Of a stretch of DNA of 64,000 bases, positions 55,035-64,000 are shown piece by piece (positions within the stretch are counted from its first letter, which is position 1; each line of letters begins with the position of its first letter). Under the pieces are notes generated by a model. The model was given only the letters and a program-made list of their open reading frames with translations, searched no databases and was not told the DNA's origin. A program made the position numbers and the translations under genes. This DNA comes from Blastocladiella emersonii ATCC 22665 (Eukaryota > Blastocladiomycota > Blastocladiomycetes > Blastocladiales > Blastocladiaceae): the NCBI GenBank assembly GCA_025594325.1, contig JANHCV010000009.1:930001-994000 (forward strand). The letters are read 5' to 3'.

Positions 55035-55068
55035 GTCTCGCGCGGCTCACATGATTGTTTGACGCGCC
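55035..55068 (+). promoter_or_regulatory. 34-nt composite motif, 3' of family II gene 5
   Basis: GTCTCGCGCGGC, TCACATG, ATTGTTTG, ACGCGCC. It starts 70 bp after the gene 5 stop. Confidence 0.5.
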
Positions 55069-55194
55069 GTTGACCCAACCAGCTCACGCACAAACCCATC
55101 ATCCCGCCCATTTTCGAGTAACTAAGAGTGTGTGATTGCAATTACTCCATCATGCACCGACTACCCCACCCGCTACCGCGAGGCGCCATCGCGC

Positions 55195-57289
55195 TCACTT
55201 GAGGAAGTGCTGGTACACCGGGTTACTCGTCTCGACGACATATGGGAACCCGAGGTTCTCGAGAAACGCGTCGAACGCGCTCTCACGTCCAGGCGGGACC
55301 TGCATGCCGACGAGCACACGTGCGATATCCGCGCCATGGTTGCGGTAGTGGAACAGGGACACGTTCCAGTCGCTCTCGAGGAGCGAGAGGAACCGCTTGA
55401 GCGCGCCGGGCCGCTCGGGGAACTGGAACCGGAGCAGCCGCTCGTTGGTGACGGTCGCGGACCGGCCGCCGATCAGGTACCGCCCGTGGGTCTTGGCCAC
55501 CTCGTTGTCGGTGATATCGAGCGCGTGCATGCGGACGTTGCGCGTCTCGCCCGACGCGGCCGACGTGACGGGGACGGTGTCGCCCTCGAGCTGCGCCATG
55601 ACCTCGGCCACCTCAAGGGCGCCGCGCGTGACCTCGAACCCGATGAAGATGTGCGCCTCGAACGGGTCCGAGTACCGGTACGAGAACTCGGTGACGTTGC
55701 GCGGGTAGATTTTCGAGTACAGGCGCCAGAAGGAGCCGGGCTGTTCCGGGATGATGACTGACAGGAGCGTCTCGCGGCCCTCGCCGATGCGCGCGCGCTC
55801 GGCGACGAACCGCAGCCGGTCAAAGTTCATGTTGGCGCCGCTCAGCACGCACGCGAACACGCCGTGCTTGATGTGCGGGTTCTGCTGCAGGAACTTCTTG
55901 CACCCGGCCACGCCGAGTGCGCCTGCGGGCTCGACGATCGACCGCGTGTCGTCGAACGTGTCGCGGATCGCCGCGCAGATCTCGTCGGTGCTCACGAGGA
56001 CCATGTCGTCGACGAGGGCTACCGTGTGGGTTCGGCGGCGGGAGGTTGAGTTCGGGTCGAACGGGAGTGGGGACCAGAGCGCGTACCGTTGCAGATGCGG
56101 AACGTCTCCTGGCCGACGACGCGGACCGCGGACCCGTCGGCAAACAGGCCGACCTCCTTGAGCGGCGTGTGCTCGCCCTTGGCCAGCGACGTGTGCATGC
56201 CGCTCGAGTCGATCGTGTTTCTACGCTTGCCATCCATCAGCCCCAGCTCCCACACTACTTGACCACCGCGCAACGTACACTCCGATAACCTTGACCTCGG
56301 GCCGAATCCGCTTGACGTAGGCCGCGATGCCCGCTAGCAGCCCGCCGCCGCCGCAGCACACGAAGATGGCGTCGAGCCGCTCCTGGCGGACCTGGCGCAG
56401 GATCTCGACGCCGATGGTGCCCTGGCCGGCGATCACGTACTTGTCGTCAAAGGGCTGGACGATGGTCAGGTTGCGGTCGGCGGCGAGCCGGTACATTTCG
56501 GCCTTGGCCTCGTCAAAGTCGGTGCCGCACAGGACCACCTCGGCGCCGAGGCGGCGCACGTTGGCGACTTTGATCTCGGGGGCGAAGACGGGCATGCTGC
56601 GAGAGCGGGATTGGGTTAGTCGGGTCGGAGAGGGGTGGCGGGCGAAAGCGAGGGATGAGAAAGTACCAGATGGTGGCCTTGATGCCGAGTCGCTGCGCGG
56701 CCACTACGAGCGCACGCGTGTGTGTGAGGGTCGAGGCGATCGCGACGACGTGAGAGCGGTGAGGGCGTACTTGCGACACCCTGGGCGTGGTTCCCCGCAC
56801 TCGCGGCGATGACGCCTCGCGCGCGCTCCTCGGGCGAGAGATGGAACCTAGCTCGCTTCGGTTAGCACCGCTCGACGTCGTGCACGCGAGATCGAGCGCG
56901 CGCGTACATCTTGTTGAAGGCGCCGCGGCACTTGAACGAGAAGACGGGCTGCATGTCCTCGCGCTTGAGCAGGATCGTGTTGCCGAGTTTGCTACACTCC
57001 CCGCGGGTCAGTCTTCAACCCACCGCCGATCAACACGGGTAACGCACTGCGACAGGTTCTTGGCGTGGGTGAGGGGCGACTCGATGGCAATATCGTAGAC
57101 GCGGGCGTTGAGGATCAGCTGGAGGTAGTCGGTTTCGTCCTCCTTGTCGGTGGTGACGCGCTTGATGTCCTTGCGGGTCTGCCCCGTCGGCCGCGGGATC
57201 GACGGCGCCGGCCACTCGATGGGCGGCGGCGCGGGCCCGCCGGTGCCGGACAGGTTGTCGGTCGAGAGCGTGGTGCCGTTCGGGTTCAT
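55195..57289 (-). CDS. ILV1: Threonine dehydratase (threonine deaminase), biosynthetic
   Basis: Seven exons join in frame: 57289-57048, 56991-56908, 56847-56771, 56703-56667, 56596-56279, 56220-56087 and 56018-55195; 571 residues, the usual fungal length. The six introns are 56-70 nt. The PLP lysine lies in [13 protein letters not shown], the substrate Asn block in [18 protein letters not shown], and the phosphate-binding Gly loop in [15 protein letters not shown]. The C-terminal half holds two ACT-like regulatory domains ([33 protein letters not shown]). It converts L-threonine to 2-oxobutanoate and ammonia, the committed isoleucine step, and the family is feedback-inhibited by isoleucine through the ACT-like part. 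The N-terminus is Pro-rich rather than a clear mitochondrial presequence. Confidence 0.95.
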
Positions 57290-57917
57290 GGTTGCTGATG
57301 CATGTATGCTGGTTGTGCGAGGAGAGAGGAGAGAGCGAGTAGGTGCGCGAACTTAATAGAGCGAAGCGGAGGGTCGCTGCGCGCTGAAGCAAAGGGAGAC
57401 GAACCGGCCGACCGGACGCGTGACTGGCCAAGCACGTGAGACGCGTCTCGCGCCCAACGTCCCGCAGCGCCGCGCGTGACTCTTCCGCGCCGCCCGCCTC
57501 GCCGCTAATTCGCCAGCGATAATCCGGCCGCGTGCCGAATAAGCTGATTGGGCTACTGTGGATCTCGCCGTGGTATTTCCGGTGCGCGCGCGATAAACCC
57601 TCGAGGAGAAGAAGACCGCGTCGCGACGCAAGTATCACGCGCGGGTCAAGTGATTTCGGAAACGCGCGGGCCGGGGGACGTTTTTACGTTCCGCTCGCTC
57701 GTTCGCTGGCTCGGTCAGTCGCCGCCGCCGCCGCCACCGCCACCGCTCTGCGCCGCGGTCCTCCCGATCTTGCGCCCCCGCTCTCCCTCAACCTTGTTCT
57801 TGTTGGATGATATAGGCTCGCTGCAGCCGCCATCTCTCAACCGCACCACCTGCAACGCATCGACAACCCTCGTGTCGAGGAACCCGCACAACCGAACACC
57901 GACCACCACCACCGACC
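57290..57917. promoter_or_regulatory. Divergent promoter between ILV1 and the ArfGAP gene
   Basis: No gene is seen. It contains CACGTGAGACGCGTCTCGCG around 57433-57452 (E-box overlapping an MCB-like ACGCGT) and a second CAAGTGATTTCGGAAACGCG near 57645. A C/T-rich leader precedes the ArfGAP start. Confidence 0.4.
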
Positions 57918-60217
57918 ATGACCGACCGCGAAAGGCGCAAGCAGCAGGAGCAGCAGGAGCGCATCTTCAACGAGCTGCTGCGCGACGAGGCCAACCAGTA
58001 CTGCGCCGACTGTGGCGCGCGCGGTACGCCTCTTGGGTGTCTCCCTCACCCTCCATCGCTGACGATCTCCACCATCTAGGCCCCAAGTGGGCCAGCTGGA
58101 ACATTGGCGTCTTCCTGTGCATCAAGTGCGGCGGCGTCCACCGCAAGCTCGGCACCCACATCTCCAAGGTCAAGTCCATCACGCTCGACACCTGGACCCC
58201 GGAGCAGATCGACGTACGCTTATCCGCTCTTGGCTTCGCCGGATCGCGACTGACACTCGTACCCGCGCGCCGTAGAGCATCCGCAGCAAGGGCAACGCCC
58301 GCGCCAACAGCCTCTTCAACCCCAACGGCATCACGCCGCCGCGCAACCCCTCCGACTCGTACGCCGACGCGCGTCCGATCTGTCTGCGAGGCACATGTCC
58401 CTGACACGCGTCCCACGCGTGTAGCGACCTCGAGAACTACATCCGCGACAAGTACGAGCGCCAGTCGTTCATGAACGCGACGGGCCGCGCCACCTTCAAC
58501 GTACGCCCGCTTCCAGTCCGTCGACGCGTCCTCCTCGGTATCTGATCCGCCCGATCACATGTAGACCGGCGGCTACGGCGGCGGCGCCAGCAGCTCGTCG
58601 CACCAGCACAACCACGCCTCGCACGGCAGCGGTGGCGGCGTGACCCCCGGCGCCGCGAACCGGTGGGCCGGCGAGCTGCGCAGCCTGCACGACATGGGCT
58701 TCACGTACGACGCGTGGAACGTCAAGGCGCTGGAGCAGACCAAGGGCGACCTGCAGGCCGCAATTGACGTGATCATCGGCATGGGCCCGCCGCCCGCCTC
58801 GGCCCCGACGCCCAGCGTGGCCCCACCCCCGCGCGCGGCCCTCGACTCGCGCACCATCATGGCGGGCGCCAAGGTGACCATCGACGCGTCGGCGCCGGCG
58901 CTCCGCCAGCTCAAGGGCATGGGGTTCACGGACGAGAACCTGAACCTCGTCGCGCTGCAGAAGGCCGACGGCGACCTCGACGGCGCTATCACGCTGCTCA
59001 CGGACCGCGCGAGCGAGCTCAAGGCGTACGCGGCTGCCCACCCGACGTTCAACGCCACGGCGTATGCGCAGCAGTTCATGCAGCAGCAGCAGCAGCAGCA
59101 GCAGCACCAGAACCCGGGGTTCACGGGATACGGCGGAACGCAGCAGCCCCGCGCGACCACTTCCCCGTCGCCCGCCCTCGCACCTGCGCCCGCCCCCGCG
59201 CCCGCGCCGGCGAAACCGAAGAACGATCTCCTCGACCTGTTCGGCGATATCGGCGGCGACCCGTTCGCCGCGCCCGCGCCCGCACAGCCGTCGATGATGT
59301 CGATGCCGCCCGCTCAGGCGTCGCCGTTCGGCGCCATGGGCGGCATGGGGATGCCCGCCGGTAACCCGTTCGCCGCGATGCAGGCCCAGCAGCAGCCTCA
59401 GCAGGCAGCCAACCCGTTCGGCGCGCCCGCTCCCACCGCGGCCGCGCCCGCGAACCCGTTTGGCGATTTCGGCGCCGCCCCGCAGCAGCAGCAGCAGCAG
59501 GCCAAGACGGGCGGCGGTGGTGCGTCGGACATCCTGTCGCTGTACAACCAGCCGACGCCGCAGCAGCTCCAGCAGCAGCAGATGCAGCAGCAGATGATGA
59601 TGCAGCAGCAGCAGCAGGCCATGCTCATGCAGCAGCAGCAGCAGCAGCAGCAGCAGGCGGCCATGATGCAGCAGCAGTCGCGCGGGTTCGGCGGCGGCGC
59701 CGGGATGGGCGGCATGGGCATGGTCGACGCGGGCGCGTCGCCGTTCGGCGGCATGGGGTACACCGGCATGCAGCAGCCGCAGGGGATGGTGCCGACGGGC
59801 ATGTCGGCGGGCAGCAGCAGCGCCGGCGGCGGCATGGGCATGATGGGCGGCGCCATGGGCGGCATGGGTATGATGCAGCAGGGTGGCATGATGGGCATGG
59901 GCATGGGCGGCATGGGCGCGACTACGGCGGGCGGGAGCTACTCAACGGTATCCAGCGTACGACTCGCGGCTTCATCTCTCGCGAACCTCTACTGACCCAC
60001 GCTTCGCGTGTAGCCCTTCTCGGCCGCGCAGCAGCCCAAGGCGCCCGGTCCCGGGTCCGCGTTCTCGTCGACGGGCACGCCCAGCATGGGCGGGTTCGGC
60101 GCGCCCGCGGCCGCGCCCCAGCCCCAGGCGAACGACCCGTTCGCGGGCTTCGGCAACGTGTCGGCGTTCACGGCGCAGCAGCAGAAGCCGGCTGGGAGCT
60201 CGAACCCGTTCCTGTAG
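57918..60217 (+). CDS. ArfGAP with two UBA-like domains and NPF motifs
   Basis: Exons 57918-58023, 58080-58213, 58276-58358, 58425-58500, 58565-59956 and 60014-60217 (introns 56-66 nt) give 664 residues. The ArfGAP zinc finger is CADCGARG, then FLCIKCGG, with the catalytic Arg in [13 protein letters not shown]. Two UBA-like helices follow ([20 protein letters not shown] and [20 protein letters not shown]). Then comes a Gln/Met/Gly-rich region with NPF or DPF tripeptides (NPFAAM, NPFGAP, NPFGDF, DPFAGF and a terminal SSNPFL), motifs known to bind EH-domain endocytic proteins. It would stimulate GTP hydrolysis on Arf in trafficking or endocytosis. The layout recalls the SMAP/Age2 type plus UBA repeats. 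The last intron donor (59957) was chosen because GTACG fits the local consensus. Confidence 0.88.
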
Positions 60218-60334
60218 TCGACGGGAGCGGACTATATCGTGACTGTCTACATTGTGATTGCGAATACAGATATACTCCTCCAACTTGTCCGTCCGTCCGT
60301 CGCGCACCACCGCGCGCTCCCTCCTCGCCGTCGA

Positions 60335-62173
60335 CTACTCGCCGCGCATGGCCTTGCGCGCCATGACCTGGAACTCAAGCATCGCTTGGAACACCGCGTA
60401 CTTCCGCTCGTAGAACATCGTCAACCCCTCCTCCTCCCCCTTCACCCCCTCGCCCGTCGCCGGGTACACGACGCTCCCGGGCTTCGTGAGCGCGCGCATC
60501 GCGTCGCCCAGACTCGCATACTTGCCCGCGGCACTCGCGCCCAGTACCGCCGCACCGAGAACAACCGCCGCGTCCGGGTACCGCGGGCACACGAAGGGCA
60601 TCCGCGTCGCGTTCGCGTGCACCTGCACGTACAGGTGGTTGTGGGCGAGGCCGCCCGACAGGCACAGGTGCGTGAGGGAGTGGCCCGCGGTGTTGGCGGC
60701 GGTCACGATGTGACGCGTTTGGAGGGCGATGGATTGGAGCGTCGCGAGGTACAGGAGGGCGAGGGAGGGGAGCGAGGTGTCGAGGGACAGGCCGGAGATG
60801 ATGCCGCGCAGGGAAGGGTCGGAGATGGGCGACCGGTTGCCGTGGAAGTCCGGGTACACGTGGATGTCGGTCGTGAGTTGCTCTACGAGGGCGTCAAGGG
60901 GTTAGTGGGAGCGGTGGTGGGCGGGAGTGGTGGGTGGGAGTACCGGGCGGGACACCCTGCTCGTCAGCGAGCCGCTCGAGGACCGAGTGCAGGTACGCGT
61001 AGACGGACAGGTCCTTGGCCTTGGCGGCGGCGCGGGCCTCGGCGATGGCCGGGTGCGAGTCGAGGATGTGGTCGATCTAGTCCTACAGAGTCAGCGTAGT
61101 GCTCGGGATCGGGGATAACGAGCAAAAAGTACCAGCTTGCCCGAAGCGCTCTGGCCACCCTCCATGGCAAAGAAGCCGGGGAGCAGGACGCCCTCGTAGG
61201 GCCCCCACACGCCGGTGATCGGGATCGGGTCGCGCGACACGGCAATGTGGCAGCTCGAGGTGCCCGAGATCAGGGCGAGGTTGTGCTCGATCGGGCCGTC
61301 CGTGGCGAGCGTGGCTACCCAGTGGCGACGTGTCAGCACATGTCGCCCCCGCGAACATCAAAAAGACGTACCGATAGCGCCCGCATACGCGTCGATCATG
61401 GACACGCCGACGGCGACGCCCGTGTGCAGCCCGAGCTCGTCGGCGGCCTGGGGCGTGAGGTACCCGACAGCCCCACCGATCGCGCGCGTGTTATCGGTGA
61501 CGAGACTCTCACGCGTGATCTCCGTCAGCCCGATCATGTCAAACAAGTCCTGCTGGATCCCCGGCTCGCGGCCACCCATCCCGCGCGCCGAGACCTCGGG
61601 GACGTAGGTCCACTTGCACGCGAGCGAGCACTGGGACCGGTCGAGGCAGCCGGTCGCGCGCCACGAGAGAAAGTCGGGGAGGTCAAAGTAGTGCCGGGCG
61701 CGGGCGACGGTCGACTCGCGCCGGTGCGTCTGCAGCCACAGGAGTTTCGGGACCTGCATCTCGATCGAGATGGCGCCGCCCGTCGTGGCGAGGACCGGGT
61801 GGCCCGTCTCGTTGATTTTCTGGGTCTCGGCGCCCGCGCGGTGGTCCATCCACATGATGATGTTCCACTGGTCGTCGTCGGTCGGGGACACGGACACGGG
61901 CTGCATGTCCGCGTCGAGGGCGACCAGGCTGCACGTCGCGTCGAGCCCGAGCCCGCGCACCGTGGACGGGTCGATCTTGGCGTCGGCAACCGCGGCGCGG
62001 ACCGCGGAGCAGCACTGCGTCCAGATGTCGGCCGACGACTGCTCGTAGTAGTCGGTTTGCGGGGCGTGGATCGCGATGGCGCGCACGGCGGTCGCCAGGA
62101 TCCGGCCCGCGTCGTCGATCACGGACGCCCGCGCGGACGAGGTGCCGACGTCGATGCCGATGTAGTGCTCCAT
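60335..62173 (-). CDS. FGGY-family carbohydrate kinase (D-ribulokinase type, YDR109C-like)
   Basis: Four exons, 62173-61372, 61314-61133, 61076-60944 and 60882-60335 (introns 56-61 nt), give 554 residues. The N-terminal ATPase lobe starts MEHYIGIDVGTSSARA with the phosphate-binding D-x-G-T. GLGLDATCSLVALD and IIMWMDHRAGAET are FGGY signatures with the likely catalytic Asp. LISGTSSCHIAVS and YPDFHGNRSPISDPSLRG belong to the C-terminal lobe, as does CLSGGLAHNHLYVQVHANA. Closest family by motif is the yeast YDR109C/human FGGY group, which phosphorylates D-ribulose or a similar ketopentose. In the third intron a nearby TAG (61084-61082) is skipped in favour of GACTAG at 61077, which avoids a stop and restores the frame. 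Confidence 0.9.
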
Positions 62174-62322
62174 GGTTTCTCTCTAGTGGGATTGGGGAGA
62201 GCGCGGACCGGATGCGGGCGGCGGGCGGCGACTTGAAGTTTGGAGGAGCACACGTGGGCGGCGTAGCTCGCTCAGCGACGCGACTTCCTTCCTCCCTCTA
62301 ACCCGCACACCTCATCTAAACC
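62174..62322. promoter_or_regulatory. Short divergent promoter between the FGGY kinase and TIP genes
   Basis: 149 bp separate two divergent start codons. CT-rich leaders are visible on the TIP side; no TATA box. Confidence 0.4.
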
Positions 62323-64000
62323 ATGAATCGATCCGTGGCAAGACGCCTACTCGCCGCAACGCTGGCACTGGCGTGGGCCGGGCTCGCGGCGGGCGCCGTG
62401 CAGCAGCAGGCCGCCATCACCACGGCGCTGTTCGCCGAGCGGCAGACGCTCGCGGACCTCGACGTGATTGCGTTCGGCGACGCTAACGGCGACAAGTTGT
62501 AAGGTCCTCTCTCTGTCCGATGCGATCGCTGGCGCGGAGACTGACCTCTGCGAGGAGTGTAGCGCCGACGTGTTCGCCCTTGACGAGCACCGCCACATCC
62601 TGTCGCTGCTCGTGTGGAACCCGAGTACGCCTGCCCGCACCCGCCCGACGCGCATCATCGCTGACCTGACGCGGTGTAGAGTCCAAAAAGTTCGAACTCC
62701 CAACGCCGCGCGTCGCCATCGACGTGAGCAGCTCGCCGGGGCACTACATCGCGACCGCGGTGCCCGGCGACTTTGACGGGACGGGGTCGCTCGACCTCCT
62801 CCTAACCCTCGCCAACGCGACCTCGGGCACGCTGAGCTACGACGTCGAGCTCGCGACCGGCGCCAACGGCACCTTCACGCGCGCCGCGCAACCCCTCATC
62901 ATGGGCATGCGCGACGCCGAGCCGACGCTCGCCGATGTATCGGGCCAGCTGATGCTCGACATTCTGGGGATCGCGCCGGGCAACGGGAACGAGACTGCGG
63001 GGCTCGCGCGGTGGCCCAACGTCGCCCTCACCACGCCCGTGACGCCGTTCGCCGCGACCCCCGTGCCCATGAACGCGTCGATGTGCGTCCCCGCGGCAGG
63101 CCACTCGAACGCGTTCGTCGACCTCGACGGCGACTGCTCCCCGGACCTGTTCCTGACGTGCGCCGACGGGTCGTTCCAGGTGTGGACGACGACGGCCGCG
63201 CGCGAGGTCGCTCCCATCCTGGAAAACGGGCGCGCCGCCGAGTTTGCGACCGCGTGGCGGCTCGTGCGCAAGGGAACGGTCCCGGCGGGCGCGGGCCCGA
63301 TCGCGTTCGCGGACATGGACGCCGACGGCACGCTCGACGCCGTGTTCACCGTGTGCGCGGGCGCGGCCCCGTGCGCCGTGCACGTCGTGTACAACCGGCA
63401 GATCCCGCTATGCGCTTCGTCTTCCGCCGATACGGGAGGGTGGAACGAGTGCCGCACGCTCGACGCCCTGTGCTCGGCGGACCCAGCGTTCCGGCTCGAT
63501 TTCGCGGCCGCACACGTCATCCCGCTGCCGGCGGGCAGCAACGCAGCAGCGGCGCGCGGCGCGTCGGACCTGAGCCGGCTGCGCGTCGGCGACCTCAACC
63601 TCGACGGGTACCCGGACCTGCTGTTCGTGTCGGGCGGCGCGCTCGAGATCCTCGAGAACGTGCCGTGCGTTCGCGGGCTCGCGGGGGGCAACTGCGCGGC
63701 GGCGGCAACGCTGTCGAGCGACCCGCGCGCGTTCGTCCCCGTCGCGCACGGGATCCCGCCGCACCGCGACCTGTTCGACGCGGCGTGGTTTGACCTGGAT
63801 GAGAATGGGTCGCTCGACGTGATGCTGCGGCTCGCTGACGGGAAGAGCACCCCGCGGACCGTCTTTTACGAGAACAAGCTCACGAATGACGCGTTTTTCA
63901 TCAAGACGGTGACGACGGGGGCCGCGGCGGCGGGGGCGGCCGCAGGGTGTGCGGGGCGCGGCGAGTGCCAGGTCCACGGCGTCAACGCGCTCGGGTCCAG
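62323..64000 (+). CDS. TIP/ITFG1-like FG-GAP repeat membrane protein, 3' partial
   Basis: Exons 62323-62498, 62563-62624 and 62680 to the window end (introns 64 and 55 nt). A signal peptide (RRLLAATLALAWAGLAAGAV) is followed by FG-GAP-like Asp-rich repeats of a beta propeller: VIAFGDANGDKFADVFALD, VPGDFDGTGSLDLLLT, AFVDLDGDCSPDLFLT, IAFADMDADGTLDAVFT, RVGDLNLDGYPDLLFVSGG, WFDLDENGSLDVMLR. This order matches the conserved eukaryotic TIP (ITFG1) family, type I membrane glycoproteins of the secretory pathway. The frame is open to position 64000, so the membrane anchor and stop lie outside. Confidence 0.85.

Noticed and set aside
1-64000. tRNA, rRNA and CRISPR features
   Set aside because: No T-loop or rRNA-like stretch caught my eye on either strand and no spaced-repeat array was seen; a proper tRNA scan was not possible.

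Overview
The window reads as chromosomal DNA of a basidiomycete fungus. The protein-coding genes are GC-rich and carry many short introns of about 55 to 75 nt. Donors are mostly GTACG or GTGCG, branch points CTAAC or CTGAC, and acceptors often GTGTAG or GCGTAG. Gene content agrees with this: a Ste11/Bck1-type MAPKKK, ceramide glucosyltransferase, biosynthetic threonine deaminase, KDZ-type and MULE-type transposase relatives. I could not place the species.

Layout. 1-2.1 kb: 3' part of a Tudor-BRCT checkpoint adaptor. 2.5-4.7 kb: an intact MATH-BTB gene followed by a broken copy. 5.2-23.0 kb: five head-to-tail, minus-strand copies (A to E) of a two-exon family of about 730-750 residues with an F-box-like N-terminus and a conserved CX2C...CX3C pair. 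B and D are intact; A, C and E each carry one simple lesion. A 5.35 kb Mutator-like element (MULE) with 100-bp terminal inverted repeats and a 10-bp target duplication sits between C and D. 23.6-32.7 kb: MAPKKK and ceramide glucosyltransferase, transcribed divergently. 32.9-38.6 kb and 51.8-55.0 kb: five members of a second unknown family (II-1 to II-5; a conserved YQAL-type N-terminal domain, a basic NLS-like stretch and a short C-terminal domain). Only II-2 and II-5 are intact. 38.6-51.4 kb is accessory DNA: tandem repeats, a KDZ-type gene, a broken Gln-rich gene and a decayed transposase-like gene. 55.2-64 kb is conventional and dense: ILV1, an ArfGAP with UBA domains and NPF motifs, an FGGY kinase, and the 5' part of a TIP/ITFG1-like FG-GAP gene.

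How it fits together. Conserved housekeeping genes flank lineage-specific families in birth-and-death turnover. Family I (F-box-like) and the MATH-BTB genes would both be substrate adaptors for cullin ubiquitin ligases, so the left 23 kb may be an adaptor-expansion locus; this is inference. Two unexplained signals run through the accessory DNA. One is an out-of-frame upstream ATG exactly 22 nt before the start codon of all five family I genes. The other is a 34-nt composite motif (GTCTCGC, TCACRTG, ACGCGTC at fixed spacing) found 3' of four family II genes and once upstream of family I gene D.
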